This document shows positions 10,684 through 19,581 of a stretch of DNA of 64,000 bases, one piece after another. This DNA comes from TMP-86 sp046347195. Lineage in GTDB: Bacteria; Pseudomonadota; Gammaproteobacteria; Steroidobacterales; Steroidobacteraceae. The position numbers and the translations under genes were made by a program. The DNA lies in contig JAXMGQ010000003.1 of NCBI GenBank assembly GCA_046347195.1, positions 62,001 through 126,000 of the forward strand. Reading direction: 5' to 3'. The first letter of the stretch is position 1. Each line of letters opens with the position of its first letter. The notes beneath the pieces were generated by a model. That model ran no database searches. It was not told the origin of the DNA and was given only the letters and a program-made list of their open reading frames with translations.

Positions 10684-11322
10684 ATGGACCCAAGCTTCGA
10701 TCCTGACTGCAGCCGCTGCCCGCGGCTGGCGGATTTCCTGCGCACCGTGCGCGAGGCCAACCCCGGTTATCACTGCCGGCCGGTCGCCGCCTTCGGCGAC
10801 CCCGACCCCAGGATCCTGATCGTGGGCCTCGCGCCCGGCATGCACGGTGCCAACCGGACGGGGCGGCCGTTCACCGGTGACTACGCCGGCATCCTGCTGT
10901 ACGAAACGCTGCATCGTCATGGTCTTGCGACCGGGCCGGTGTCGATGGCTGCGGACGACGGATTGCGCCTCCTGGGAGCACGCATCACCAACGCCGTGAA
11001 ATGCCTGCCGCCGGCCAACAAGCCGGAACCGCGCGAGATCGCCACCTGCAATGACTACCTTCGATCCGAACTCGGGGCCTCGAGGCGGGTCAGGGTCGTC
11101 CTCGCGCTGGGCACGGTGGCACACGGGGCGGTATTGCGATCGCTCGGGCTGAAGGCATCGGAGCGCCGGTTCGCCCACGCGGCCGAGCATGCGCTGCCGG
11201 AAGGCCGAACGCTGCTCGACTCCTATCATTGTAGCCGTTACAACACGCAGACCCGACGGCTCACCTCCGCCATGTTCGACCAGGTCATCGGCCGGGCCGT
11301 GGAGCTTGCCGCCGATCCATGA
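10684..11322 (+). CDS. Uracil-DNA glycosylase, UdgB/type 5-like
   Basis: A 212-residue base-excision repair enzyme. The family blocks are GLAPGMHGANRTGRPFTGDYAG near the N-terminal third (uracil-binding motif A, GLAPG-type) and HCSRYNTQTRRLT near the C-terminus, as in family 4/5 uracil-DNA glycosylases. Early cysteines (CSRCPRL) fit the iron-sulfur cluster of these families. ATG 10684 was chosen over a TTG 15 bases upstream that falls in the terminator's T-run. The stop overlaps the uvrC start as ATGA, so two DNA-repair genes are coupled. Confidence 0.85.
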   Translation: MDPSFDPDCSRCPRLADFLRTVREANPGYHCRPVAAFGDPDPRILIVGLAPGMHGANRTGRPFTGDYAGILLYETLHRHGLATGPVSMAADDGLRLLGARITNAVKCLPPANKPEPREIATCNDYLRSELGASRRVRVVLALGTVAHGAVLRSLGLKASERRFAHAAEHALPEGRTLLDSYHCSRYNTQTRRLTSAMFDQVIGRAVELAADP

Positions 11323-13142
11323 GCACCCCGGTCTTCGACCCCAGGAGCTACGTCGATTCACTTTCCGCCAAGCCGGGCGTGTATCGCATGCTCGATGCCG
11401 CCGGCACGGTGCTGTACGTGGGAAAGGCGCGAAACCTGAAGAGCCGGGTCGGCTCGTATTTCCAGGCCAGCAACGTGGCCCCCAAGGTGCAGGCGCTGGT
11501 CCGGGCCACCGCGGGGATGGAAGTGACGATCACGCGCTCGGACATCGAGGCGCTGCTGCTCGAGTACAACCTCATCAAGAAGCACCGGCCGCGCTTCAAC
11601 GTGGTGCTGCGCGATGACAAGAGCTTCCCCTATCTTCGCCTCGACACCGCGCCGGAGTTCCCGCGCCTGATGCTCTACCGGGGTTCGCGCCGGGAACCGG
11701 GACGATACTTCGGCCCATACCCTTCCGCCGGCGCGGTCCGGGCGACGCTCCAGCAACTGCAGAAGCTGTTCCGGCTGCGAAACTGCGAGGACAGCTACTT
11801 CGCCAACCGATCACGACCTTGCCTGCAGTACCAGATCCAGCGCTGCACGGCGCCGTGCGTCGGGCTGATCACGCGCGAGGACTATGCGCGCGATGTCGAG
11901 ACCGCGGTGAAGGTGCTCGAGGGCCGCAGCCAGGACGTCAACGACGAGCTGGTGCGGCGCATGGAGCAGGCGGCGGAACGGCTCGAATTCGAGCGGGCCG
12001 CACGGCTGCGCGATCAGCTCGCGAGCCTCAAGGCCATCCAGGCGCAGCAGGCCATCACCTCCGAGGACCGGCACGACGCCGATGTCATCGCGCTCGCGAG
12101 CGCCAACGGCGAACACGCCGTGGCCCTGCTGTTCGTGCGCGCCGGGCAGAGCCTGGGCAGCGCGACCTTTCACCCGACGGCCGCCTTCACCGACACGGAA
12201 GAGCTGCTGCACGGAATCCTCACCCAGTACTACCTGGAACGCGAGGCGCCTCCGGAAATCATCGTGGAGCAGCCGATCGAGGACGTCGGGCTGCTGGAAG
12301 CCACCTTCGCGGAGCGCTCCGGACACCGGGTGCGCATCGCGAGCAGCGTGCGTGGCATCCGGGCGCGCTGGCTGCAGATCGCGCAGACCAACGCGGCGGA
12401 GGCCCTCAAGATGCGCGCGCTGGCGCGCAACAACCTGGACGAGGCCTTCGAGGACCTGCGGGCGGCGCTCGACCTGCCGGAGGCGCCGCGGCGCATCGAG
12501 TGCTTCGACATCAGCCATACCGGCGGCACCGACACCGTGGCTTCCTGCGTCGTGTTCGGACCGGATGGCGCCATGAAGGGCGACTACCGCCGGTTCAACA
12601 TCGCCGGCATCGAACCGGGCGATGACTACGCCGCCATGTTCCAGGCGCTGTCGCGGCGCTACCGGCGCATCAAGGACGGCGAGATCGAGCCACCCGACAT
12701 CCTGCTGATCGACGGTGGCAAGGGCCAGCTCGCGCAGGCGCAGCAGGTGCTCGAAGGGCTCGGCGTGTCCGGACCGCTCCTCATCGGTGTGGCGAAGGGC
12801 GCGGACCGGCGCCCGGGGCAGGAGCGGCTATTCTTGTTGGAGAAAGACACGCCGATTATACTGTCCGGCGACTCCCGTGCCCTGCACCTGATCCAGCGCA
12901 TCCGGGACGAGGCGCACCGATTTGCAATCTCCGGACATCGCCGCAAGCGCGCCAAGCGGCACAACCAGTCCATCCTGGAAAGCATTCCCGGCCTGGGCCC
13001 GGTGAAGCGACGCGAGTTGCTGAGAGCGTTCGGAGGGCTGCAGGGAATTCTGCGCGCCGGCACCCAGGATCTGTCCGGCGTTCGCGGGGTGGGACCGGAA
13101 CTGGCGCAAGTGATCTATGAACATCTCCACCCGGGCCGCTGA
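11319..13142 (+). CDS. uvrC: Excinuclease ABC subunit C
   Basis: Makes both incisions of nucleotide excision repair with UvrB. The 607-residue protein has, in order, a GIY-YIG nuclease domain (GVYRMLDAAGTVLYVGKARNLKSR, about residues 20-45), a UVR motif that binds UvrB (about 200-235), the RNase H-like second nuclease (IECFDISHTGG, then LIDGGKGQL) and a C-terminal helix-hairpin-helix pair (SIPGLGPVKRRELL and GVRGVGPELA). The start overlaps the upstream glycosylase by 4 bp and the 3' end overlaps pgsA by 26 bp. The uvrC-pgsA-tRNA order is ancestral in Gammaproteobacteria. Confidence 0.97.
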   Translation: MSTPVFDPRSYVDSLSAKPGVYRMLDAAGTVLYVGKARNLKSRVGSYFQASNVAPKVQALVRATAGMEVTITRSDIEALLLEYNLIKKHRPRFNVVLRDDKSFPYLRLDTAPEFPRLMLYRGSRREPGRYFGPYPSAGAVRATLQQLQKLFRLRNCEDSYFANRSRPCLQYQIQRCTAPCVGLITREDYARDVETAVKVLEGRSQDVNDELVRRMEQAAERLEFERAARLRDQLASLKAIQAQQAITSEDRHDADVIALASANGEHAVALLFVRAGQSLGSATFHPTAAFTDTEELLHGILTQYYLEREAPPEIIVEQPIEDVGLLEATFAERSGHRVRIASSVRGIRARWLQIAQTNAAEALKMRALARNNLDEAFEDLRAALDLPEAPRRIECFDISHTGGTDTVASCVVFGPDGAMKGDYRRFNIAGIEPGDDYAAMFQALSRRYRRIKDGEIEPPDILLIDGGKGQLAQAQQVLEGLGVSGPLLIGVAKGADRRPGQERLFLLEKDTPIILSGDSRALHLIQRIRDEAHRFAISGHRRKRAKRHNQSILESIPGLGPVKRRELLRAFGGLQGILRAGTQDLSGVRGVGPELAQVIYEHLHPGR

Positions 13143-13716
13143 CCTGAAGTCACCCTTCAACCTGCCTAATGCCCTGACCTGGCTGCGCATCATCATGGTG
13201 CCCGCCATCATCGTGTTGTTCTACCTTCCTTACGGCTGGGCCGATCCGGCCGCCTGCGCGGGCTTCGCCCTGGCCGGCATCACGGACTCGCTCGATGGCT
13301 ACTATGCGCGCAAGTGGCACCAGACCTCGCGGCTGGGCGCCTTCCTCGATCCGGTGGCAGACAAGCTCATCGTCGCTGCGGCCCTCGTGCTCATCGTCAG
13401 CAAGGACCCACGCTGGTTCGTGGTGCTCATGGCCACCGTGATCATCGGCCGGGAGATCGCCGTGTCGGCGCTGCGCGAATGGATGGCCGAGATCGGCGCA
13501 CGCGGCAAGATCGCGGTGTCCGGCTGGGGCAAGATCAAGACCATCGTGCAGATCGTCGGGCTGTCGATGATGCTGTTCCGGCAGGACCTCTTGGGCCTGC
13601 CGATCTACCGCATGGGCCTGGCGCTGAGCATGGTTGCCATGCTCCTCACCCTCTGGTCGATGATCCTCTACCTGCGCGCAGCCTGGCCGGAATTGCGGGG
13701 CAGTTCAAGGCTTTAG
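13117..13716 (+). CDS. pgsA: CDP-diacylglycerol--glycerol-3-phosphate 3-phosphatidyltransferase
   Basis: Makes phosphatidylglycerophosphate, the committed step to phosphatidylglycerol and cardiolipin. The 199-residue inner-membrane protein has several membrane helices and the CDP-alcohol phosphotransferase signature DxxDGxxAR(x8)GxxxDxxxD, seen as DSLDGYYAR then LGAFLDPVADK. ATG 13117 lies inside the end of uvrC (26-bp overlap), implying translational coupling. The next ATG is much further in and would cut off the first part of the protein. Confidence 0.95.
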   Translation: MNISTRAADLKSPFNLPNALTWLRIIMVPAIIVLFYLPYGWADPAACAGFALAGITDSLDGYYARKWHQTSRLGAFLDPVADKLIVAAALVLIVSKDPRWFVVLMATVIIGREIAVSALREWMAEIGARGKIAVSGWGKIKTIVQIVGLSMMLFRQDLLGLPIYRMGLALSMVAMLLTLWSMILYLRAAWPELRGSSRL

Positions 13717-13739
13717 GCCCGCTTCGCGACGCGTTTTCC

Positions 13740-13767
13740 TTGACTCCCGCCACGATCGCCCTACAAT
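13740..13767 (+). promoter_or_regulatory. Sigma70-type promoter of the tRNA-Gly/tRNA-Cys unit
   Basis: TTGACT (13740-13745), a 16-bp spacer and TACAAT (13762-13767). Each hexamer is one base from consensus. Transcription would start near 13774, about 10 bases before tRNA-Gly, the layout expected for a stable-RNA promoter. Confidence 0.75.
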
Positions 13768-13783
13768 TGCGGCTCGCTTTGAC

Positions 13784-13859
13784 GCGGGAATAGCTCAGTT
13801 GGTAGAGCGCAACCTTGCCAAGGTTGAGGTCGCGAGTTCGAGCCTCGTTTCCCGCTCCA
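13784..13859 (+). tRNA. glyW: tRNA-Gly (GCC)
   Basis: A 76-base cloverleaf including an encoded CCA. The acceptor stem GCGGGAA pairs with TTCCCGC, the D-arm is GCTC...GAGC, the anticodon stem CCTT/AAGG frames a loop with GCC, and the T-arm contains GTTCGAG. It lies directly after pgsA, as glyW does in enteric bacteria. Confidence 0.97.
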
Positions 13860-13909
13860 TCCCAACCAGGCCGCCCGCCTCGCCGCGGCAGGCCTGGGTC
13901 GAACAAAGC

Positions 13910-13983
13910 GGCTAGGTGGCAGAGTGGTCATGCAGCGGACTGCAAATCCGTGTACGCCGGTTCGATCCCGACCCTAGCCTCCA
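13910..13983 (+). tRNA. cysT: tRNA-Cys (GCA)
   Basis: A 74-base cloverleaf with encoded CCA. The acceptor stem GGCTAGG pairs with CCTAGCC, the anticodon loop in GGACTGCAAATCC carries GCA, and the T-arm has GGTTCGATCC. It follows tRNA-Gly by 50 bp, probably on the same transcript. In related genomes tRNA-Leu(TAA) comes next; here that gene is 10.9 kb downstream. Confidence 0.97.
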
Positions 13984-14145
13984 CCTTGCTTGAGTCCTCC
14001 CCGGGGTACAGCGAAGCCGTACCCCATGCTCGGCGCACGGGACGCATGTGTCGCCGTGCACCGACACAGACTCGAGTTCACCTGCGCCGCGCCTGGGGTG
14101 CTGCTAGAGTTCCGCGCATAGGTTGACGGCAACGGAAGGCACGGC

Positions 14146-14786
14146 GATGCGAGGCTGGATGGTTGCGACGATGCCATGGATCGAATTTCCGCAAACGCCG
14201 GCCTCTTGTTTACAAACGGTCGGTACGCGGATCTCGATGCGATCATCAGCCGCTACGCGAAGCTCGACGATGTCATGATGGACGGTAAGTTCAAGCTGGC
14301 GGCGATCGACAGATTCATCGACCAACAGATCACATTACTTCCAAAGGAAGTCTTGTAGCAGCAGCTCGACTCCTGGCGCGAGTTCAATCCGAAATCGCCA
14401 GGAGCGGCACAGATGGAAGCGGCCTGGTGGCGATCCATGGCATGGAAGGCCAGAGGCGACGGGTTTTCAAACACGGTGACACCGGAAGGTTGGAAGTTGT
14501 TCGAGGAGCGGCTCGCCAAGGCGCGCAAGTTGATGGACGAGGCAGAATCCTTCGCAGCAACCAATCCTGGAGCAGGATGAAAGCCGGGTTCGAAGACTTG
14601 CCCAAGCGACATTCGAAGAGCGTCTGGACTCGTTCGAATTTTGCCCTGTTTGCTTGCCGGGCCAACGACATGACCACTTACCGGAAACTGCGATCAGAGC
14701 TTGGCGATCGCTTGTATACTTTTGCGTTCCCCGCCAATCTGTCAACCGATGTCTGTGACGAACGAGCGGCGCCGAAACATCTTTGA
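14146..14786 (+). pseudogene. Decayed DUF4034-like gene
   Basis: Three reading-frame pieces lie in order and look like one broken protein. From 14176 there is a 60-residue stretch (GRYADLDAIISRYAKLDD...FKLAAIDRF) ended by an in-frame TAG at 14356-14358. The same frame then continues as QQLDSWREFNPKSPGAAQ...AWWRSMAWKARG...VTPEGWKLFEERL until a stop near 14578. A third piece in another frame (about 14640-14786) reads TTYRKLRSELGDRLYTFAF. A candidate original start with a short leader, ATG 14146, is in a different frame. The resemblance to DUF4034 proteins is from memory. No single piece looks functional. Confidence 0.5.
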
Positions 14787-14860
14787 CGCCAGTCTTGAGA
14801 GCAATCTGCACGAAGTCAGGGATACAAGTTCACACAGTCGACAGACGGTGACGTACCGAC

Positions 14861-15496
14861 ATGTATCGCGTCCCTCACTACGACGAGTCCCGCATCGAAG
14901 TTCTACATGAACTGATTCGGTCCAATCCGTTCGGAACCCTCGTAACGACGGCAAGTTCCGATTTGTCGGCAAACCACATTCCCATGCTTCTTCGTACGCA
15001 TGAATCGTCTGCGGGATCAATAGTGGGTCACATCGCCAGAAACAATCCAGTCTGGAAATCGGCATCCAATGGCGGCTCCGTCTTAGCCATATTTCAGGGG
15101 CCAGATCACTACATTTCGCCACGTTGGTATTTCACGGGCCAAAGTGATGGCACCGCCGTGCCAACGTGGAACTACGCAGTCGTCCACGTCAAAGGCGCAA
15201 TCGAATGGGTTGAGGACGCGGATTGGCTGCGGCAATTGCTGGACGACACGGGGCGAGCGTTCGAGTCTGGTGACCGCCCATGGCGTCTGTCGGAAGTGCC
15301 GATTGACTATCGTGACAGATTGGTGTCCGGCATTATCGGGTTTCGAATCCCAATCGATTCCCTGCAAGGAAAATTCAAGTTGCATCAGAAGGCATCGGTG
15401 GAAGATAGATCGCAACTGATAGCATCGCTCTTGTCAATCGGTCGAGATGCCAGCGTTGCCATGGCCAAGGCTATCGAGCTTGCGGCGAAGAAATGA
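14861..15496 (+). CDS. PaiB-like FMN-binding protein
   Basis: A 211-residue protein of the PaiB/FMN-binding 2 family, first described as a negative regulator of sporulation and protease genes in Bacillus; most members have no proven role. Family blocks are MYRVPHYDE at the start, FGTLVTT, ANHIPML, VGHIARNNP, FQGPDHYISPRWY, VPTWNYAVVHVKG, RPWRLSEVPIDY and LQGKFKLHQ. It lies in DNA that looks less G+C-rich than the flanks and follows a decayed gene, so recent acquisition is plausible. ATG 14861 matches the conserved N-terminus. Confidence 0.85.
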   Translation: MYRVPHYDESRIEVLHELIRSNPFGTLVTTASSDLSANHIPMLLRTHESSAGSIVGHIARNNPVWKSASNGGSVLAIFQGPDHYISPRWYFTGQSDGTAVPTWNYAVVHVKGAIEWVEDADWLRQLLDDTGRAFESGDRPWRLSEVPIDYRDRLVSGIIGFRIPIDSLQGKFKLHQKASVEDRSQLIASLLSIGRDASVAMAKAIELAAKK

Positions 15497-15532
15497 GTCG
15501 ACGGCTTCATCAGACCGTGATTGGAGGTTGCC

Positions 15533-16411
15533 ATGTTTCGTTTCATTGCCGTGGTCGCCTGCACGATCTCCGCAACTTTATTGGCCGGCTGCCACGCCTT
15601 CCCCGATACACAAAGGGCGAGGAATGCGGTGGTACCACTCAATCATCTGCCCGCACTCGAAGGAGATTACTTCCGACTGGACTCGACGAATGTCGGGCGG
15701 CCCTTTCATATCTACGTGCGCTTTCCCCCCGAATATGCGCGCCACCCCGACACTCGATATCCCGTGGTCTATCTGCTCGACGGTGACTCTCTGTTCCCCA
15801 TACTTGCCGCGAACCACCTCTTCCTGAATTACGATGAAGGGGTTCCGGAAGCGATCGTGGTGGGGATTGCCTACGGATCCTTCGATCCGGCCACTAACAA
15901 GCGGGGCTATGATTTTTCAGCGCCCGGTGCTGACGCGGAAGCCGGGCAGGGTGGTGCGCCCGCCTTTCTGGGCTTCTTGAAAAATGAGCTGATTCCCACC
16001 GTTGAGGCGCGATACCGAACGAATCCCGCACGCCGCATCCTGTTCGGACAGAGTCGAGGCGGGTATTTCGTACTCTATTCGGCCTTCACTGATCCCGATT
16101 TGTTTTGGGGCAGGATTGCCAGCAACCCGCCATTTGCGCCAGGACGTGCACGCTTCTACTCCGAACCCTCAGCTTCGGCCGATGCCAGTTCCGGATTGGT
16201 CGTGACAAGTGGGACTCGAGACCGGCCGGCTAATCGAGGGGAAGTGCTTACCTGGGCGAAGTCGTGGGCGGACAAACAGAAACCCTGGGCACTCAAGGTC
16301 GCCGATATCGAAGGAGGCACCCATGCGGCCAATAGCGTGGATAGCTATCGTTTGGGATTGATTTGGTTGTTCGATCGAGTTCACGAGCTGCATCGATCGC
16401 CTTCACCGTGA
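15533..16411 (+). CDS. Alpha/beta-hydrolase esterase lipoprotein (esterase D/enterochelin-esterase type)
   Basis: A 292-residue exported hydrolase. The N-terminus is a lipoprotein signal ending LLAGC, so it is probably membrane-anchored. The fold matches the putative esterase family (PF00756): YPVVYLLDGD, then FGQSRGGYFVLYS with the nucleophile Ser near residue 172, a likely acid in TSGTRD, and a His in GGTHAANS. ATG 15533 follows GGAGG (15523-15527); the TTG at 15521 is rejected. The substrate is unknown; relatives cleave acyl esters, including siderophore esters. It follows the PaiB-like gene by 36 bp. Confidence 0.8.
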   Translation: MFRFIAVVACTISATLLAGCHAFPDTQRARNAVVPLNHLPALEGDYFRLDSTNVGRPFHIYVRFPPEYARHPDTRYPVVYLLDGDSLFPILAANHLFLNYDEGVPEAIVVGIAYGSFDPATNKRGYDFSAPGADAEAGQGGAPAFLGFLKNELIPTVEARYRTNPARRILFGQSRGGYFVLYSAFTDPDLFWGRIASNPPFAPGRARFYSEPSASADASSGLVVTSGTRDRPANRGEVLTWAKSWADKQKPWALKVADIEGGTHAANSVDSYRLGLIWLFDRVHELHRSPSP

Positions 16412-16842
16412 GTCCCATTAGGAATCGCGTGCGCTGGGTATTCGCGGCCATGGTGCTCTTACTGGCGGCGCTGCTGGGGGTACGGTGAGGGTAAGAGTCT
16501 CCTTTTATCTGTAGGGATACCGCGAGCAGTTCGCGTGCCAGAGGCCTGGCCCACGTGCATGCACCCGGATTTCGTTGCGGGGAATTCAAGATCGAGCCGG
16601 GCAATCGCCGCTTCACGGAACGCGGGCACCGCGGCTGCGCGCAACGCTCAACGGGGACCGATCATCCCCGGCTCCATTACGCCGATCGGTGACAGTAGCG
16701 TCTGCGCAGGGACTGCACCGCTGATGAGGGCAGAGCAGGGTAGTCGGCATCGCGCGCGCGATAATCCAAGGCAGTTCTCCTCGGCGGAGAGTGGACCTCG
16801 GTACTCTAGTCGCGCGCACGTACCGGCTGGCGTTCGGGCGTC
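16412..16842. other. Intergenic region, no convincing gene
   Basis: A 431-bp gap between the esterase and the M20 peptidase. A 26-codon frame starts at GTG 16408, overlaps the esterase stop as GTGA and ends at 16488; it reads like a membrane helix (VFAAMVLLLAALLGV) and could be the stump of a lost gene or chance. The remainder has open frames on both strands with no recognisable domain. Confidence 0.3.
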
Positions 16843-18273
16843 TCAACCCGCCTCGTTCGAGTACAGCTTGATCACCTCGTAGAGAAAGCGCCGGCCTTCC
16901 ATCAGCGATTTCACGCGGATGCGCTCGTTCAGACCATGCGCGTTCGAGCCCTGCGCATCGTGGAACATGCCGGACAGGCCGTAGGTGGGAATGCCCGTGG
17001 CATTCAGGAACCGCCCGTCGGTGGCGCCCGTGGCCATGGTGGGCACGATGGCGACACCCGGCCAGATCTTCTGCGCGACCTTGCGTACGGGTTCCATGAT
17101 CTGGGGCGTGAGCGGCGGCGGCGGCGATTGCATGCCGGGCTCGCCGATCAGCGACACGCGAATCTTGTCATCCGCCAGCACCTTTTCAATTTGTTGCTTC
17201 ACCTCGGCGATGGGCACGCCGGGCAGGATGCGGCAATTGACATTGGCGGCAACGTGTTGGGGCAGGGCATTGGGCGCATGCCCGCCGTTGATCTCGGTCA
17301 CGACGCAAGTGGTGCGCAGCGAGCTGTTCCAGCCAGGATTCACCGCCCACAGGCGCTGCACCGCGGCCTCGTCATGCGGGTCGGCGAGCACCGCCCGCAT
17401 GTCCGCGGCGATGACCGGCGGTCGCAGTCGTGCCTGGGCCTCGAAGTAACCGCGCGTCGCCTGGTTGAACGCGACAGGAAAGTCGTAGGCGCCCAGGCGC
17501 GCCAGCGCGGCGCTCAACCGTACGATGGGATTGTTGTGCGTCGGGCGGGAACTGTGGCCGCCCACGTCGCTCGCCTCCAGCGCGAAATCCTGGTAGACCT
17601 TCTCGCCCGCCTGGATTTGCAGCGAGACCGGTTTGCCGTTCGCATCCAGTTCACCGCCGGCGCCTTCATTCAGCGCAAACGCGGCATCCAGCACCTTGGG
17701 CTGGGTCTGCGTCAGCCACCGCACCGTGTTGAAGTCGTTGGCGGTCTCCTCGCCGCAGGTCAGCGCCAGCTTGACGTCGCGGCGCGGCTTGAAGCCTTCC
17801 TGCCGATAGCGGATCAGGCTGTCGGTGAACACCGCAGCCATGGCCTTGTCATCGCTCGCGCCGCGCGCATAGAACCAGCCGTCTTCCTCCACCAGCTTGA
17901 ACGGGTCGCGCTGCCAGTCCTCGCTCTTGGCCTCGACGACGTCGATGTGCGCGAGCAGGAGAACGGGCTTTGCCTGCCGGTCACGGCCGCGCAGCACGGC
18001 GATCAACGCGCCGTCGCTGGCATGTTCCGGCGGCGCAACGATCTGCATGTCCTGCTCCGGGATGCCCGCCGCCAGGAGCCATGCGCGCATGGCATTCGCG
18101 GCCTTGGTGCAGCTGCCCCTGGACAGCGTAGTATTGATTTCGACCAGTTCGCGGTACAGCGAACGGAACGAGGCCTCATCCGCCCGTGCTTCATCTGCCC
18201 TGACCGCAGCCACTCCAGCGGTCAGGTATAAGCCAGTCAATGCGGCGGCGGCCGCCAACCCGGTCATGCGCAT
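16843..18273 (-). CDS. M20/M28-type zinc metallopeptidase, exported
   Basis: A 476-residue exopeptidase with an N-terminal signal peptide (cleavage near residue 26, AVRADE), so it should act in the periplasm. M20 family metal and catalytic motifs are visible: LLAHIDVVEA, RGASDDKAM, CGEETAND and LNEGAGG, followed by the dimerisation-domain His of DVGGHSSRPT and a C-terminal SNAHGLNE metal ligand. Such proteins release amino acids from peptides or hydrolyse acylated amino acids; the exact substrate is unknown. ATG 18273 is used; a second ATG two codons on is equally good. It is divergent from the AraC regulator, 92 bp away. Confidence 0.88.
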   Translation of the reverse strand: MRMTGLAAAAALTGLYLTAGVAAVRADEARADEASFRSLYRELVEINTTLSRGSCTKAANAMRAWLLAAGIPEQDMQIVAPPEHASDGALIAVLRGRDRQAKPVLLLAHIDVVEAKSEDWQRDPFKLVEEDGWFYARGASDDKAMAAVFTDSLIRYRQEGFKPRRDVKLALTCGEETANDFNTVRWLTQTQPKVLDAAFALNEGAGGELDANGKPVSLQIQAGEKVYQDFALEASDVGGHSSRPTHNNPIVRLSAALARLGAYDFPVAFNQATRGYFEAQARLRPPVIAADMRAVLADPHDEAAVQRLWAVNPGWNSSLRTTCVVTEINGGHAPNALPQHVAANVNCRILPGVPIAEVKQQIEKVLADDKIRVSLIGEPGMQSPPPPLTPQIMEPVRKVAQKIWPGVAIVPTMATGATDGRFLNATGIPTYGLSGMFHDAQGSNAHGLNERIRVKSLMEGRRFLYEVIKLYSNEAG

Positions 18274-18365
18274 GCGAAATACCCCAATATCGACGTCTGC
18301 GACGAGAGGGCCATGATACTCTCAGGACAACGTATCCATGTTGTCACGGGCTGGTATCCCGACCG

Positions 18366-19427
18366 ATGCACACCACCGATAGGAACGCCGATTTGTCGGA
18401 CGAGATCCCCGCCGCCGGATCGGATACGATGCTTCCGGCGCTGCGGTTTTGCGTACCGGCCCGGCTCACGCAGCCGCCGGTGATCGGACCTGGCTCGTCG
18501 ATCTTCGGTAGTGCCGCCAATATTCGGCGGATCGTCGCACCCGAAGCGGGACACGGGTACATCGATGAGGTTGCCTTCGCCACGCGGTTCGTCGGCGGCT
18601 ACTGTCACTTCCGCTTCGATGACGATTGCGCCGCGCAGATTCCGGGCGAGGACCTGCTGAAGTTCCACTTCAAACTGAACGGCCGCAACACGCTGGAGTT
18701 TCGCAATGGTTCGGTGTCCACGACCATCGGCGGAGGCGAGATGGCGGTGCTCATCCACCCGCGTGGCCTCAGCAAGCGCGACTGTCATCCACGCCATGTC
18801 GAGGAGCATTCGCTGACTTTTGCCTGCCGGCCTGAATTTCTGACCTCGACGCTGAATGTTGATCCAGACACCCTGCCGGAGCCTTTGCGTTCCTATGCAG
18901 TGGGCCGCGATCCTGCGTTTTACCTGCGAAGCTTCCCGTTCACGGCCTCGGTCCGGCGCGATCTCAAGGCCTTGCTCAGTCGCCCGTCGAATGGCCGATT
19001 CAGCCAGGTCCGAGCGCAGGCGCGCTCGCTCGATCTGATCGCTACCATACTGGAGATCCTCTCCGGGGACATGAGCGAGAGCCCGCGTACCCGTATGACG
19101 CCGCGCGATATCCGGTCGCTGGAGGAGATCCGTGCTTTCCTGGACACGGCCTACGCCTCCGCGCCGACCATCGCCATGCTCGCCCGGCGTGCCGGAATGA
19201 ACCGCACCAAGCTCACGCAGGGATTCCGGACGATTTTCGACGAGTCGATCCAGTCCTACTGCCAGCGCTTGTGCATGCAAGAGGCACGGCGACTGCTGGA
19301 GGCTGGTTCGCGGGTCGGCGAGGTTGCCGAGGCGGTCGGCTACGAGCATCAGAGCAGTTTCGCCCAGGCGTTCCGTGGCTATTTTGGTGTTTCGCCGAAG
19401 GCCATCCGGGGAACCGCGCCACGCTGA
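18366..19427 (+). CDS. AraC-family transcriptional regulator
   Basis: A 353-residue regulator. The C-terminal AraC DNA-binding domain has two helix-turn-helix units: LARRAGMNRTKLTQGFRTIF and EVAEAVGYEHQSSFAQAFRGYFGVSP. The N-terminal part (about residues 40-220) would be the effector-sensing domain. ATG 18366 was chosen; the longer frame from 18240 runs back through the peptidase promoter region. It lies directly upstream of, and in line with, a TonB receptor, a quinoprotein and a HbpS-like gene, so it is the likely regulator of that cluster. Confidence 0.85.
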   Translation: MHTTDRNADLSDEIPAAGSDTMLPALRFCVPARLTQPPVIGPGSSIFGSAANIRRIVAPEAGHGYIDEVAFATRFVGGYCHFRFDDDCAAQIPGEDLLKFHFKLNGRNTLEFRNGSVSTTIGGGEMAVLIHPRGLSKRDCHPRHVEEHSLTFACRPEFLTSTLNVDPDTLPEPLRSYAVGRDPAFYLRSFPFTASVRRDLKALLSRPSNGRFSQVRAQARSLDLIATILEILSGDMSESPRTRMTPRDIRSLEEIRAFLDTAYASAPTIAMLARRAGMNRTKLTQGFRTIFDESIQSYCQRLCMQEARRLLEAGSRVGEVAEAVGYEHQSSFAQAFRGYFGVSPKAIRGTAPR

Positions 19428-19581
19428 TCAGCGGTTCCCTGTGAGTTGCCATGCGGATGCCGACCCACTAAATTTCCGTGTCAACTCCCTAAGCGCCCGT
19501 CCGTGGGGCGGTGCTAGCCTCGATGTAAGGTCACCATGAGGTGGCCCGCGCTTGATTCCAATAAAGAGGGAGACTCGATCG

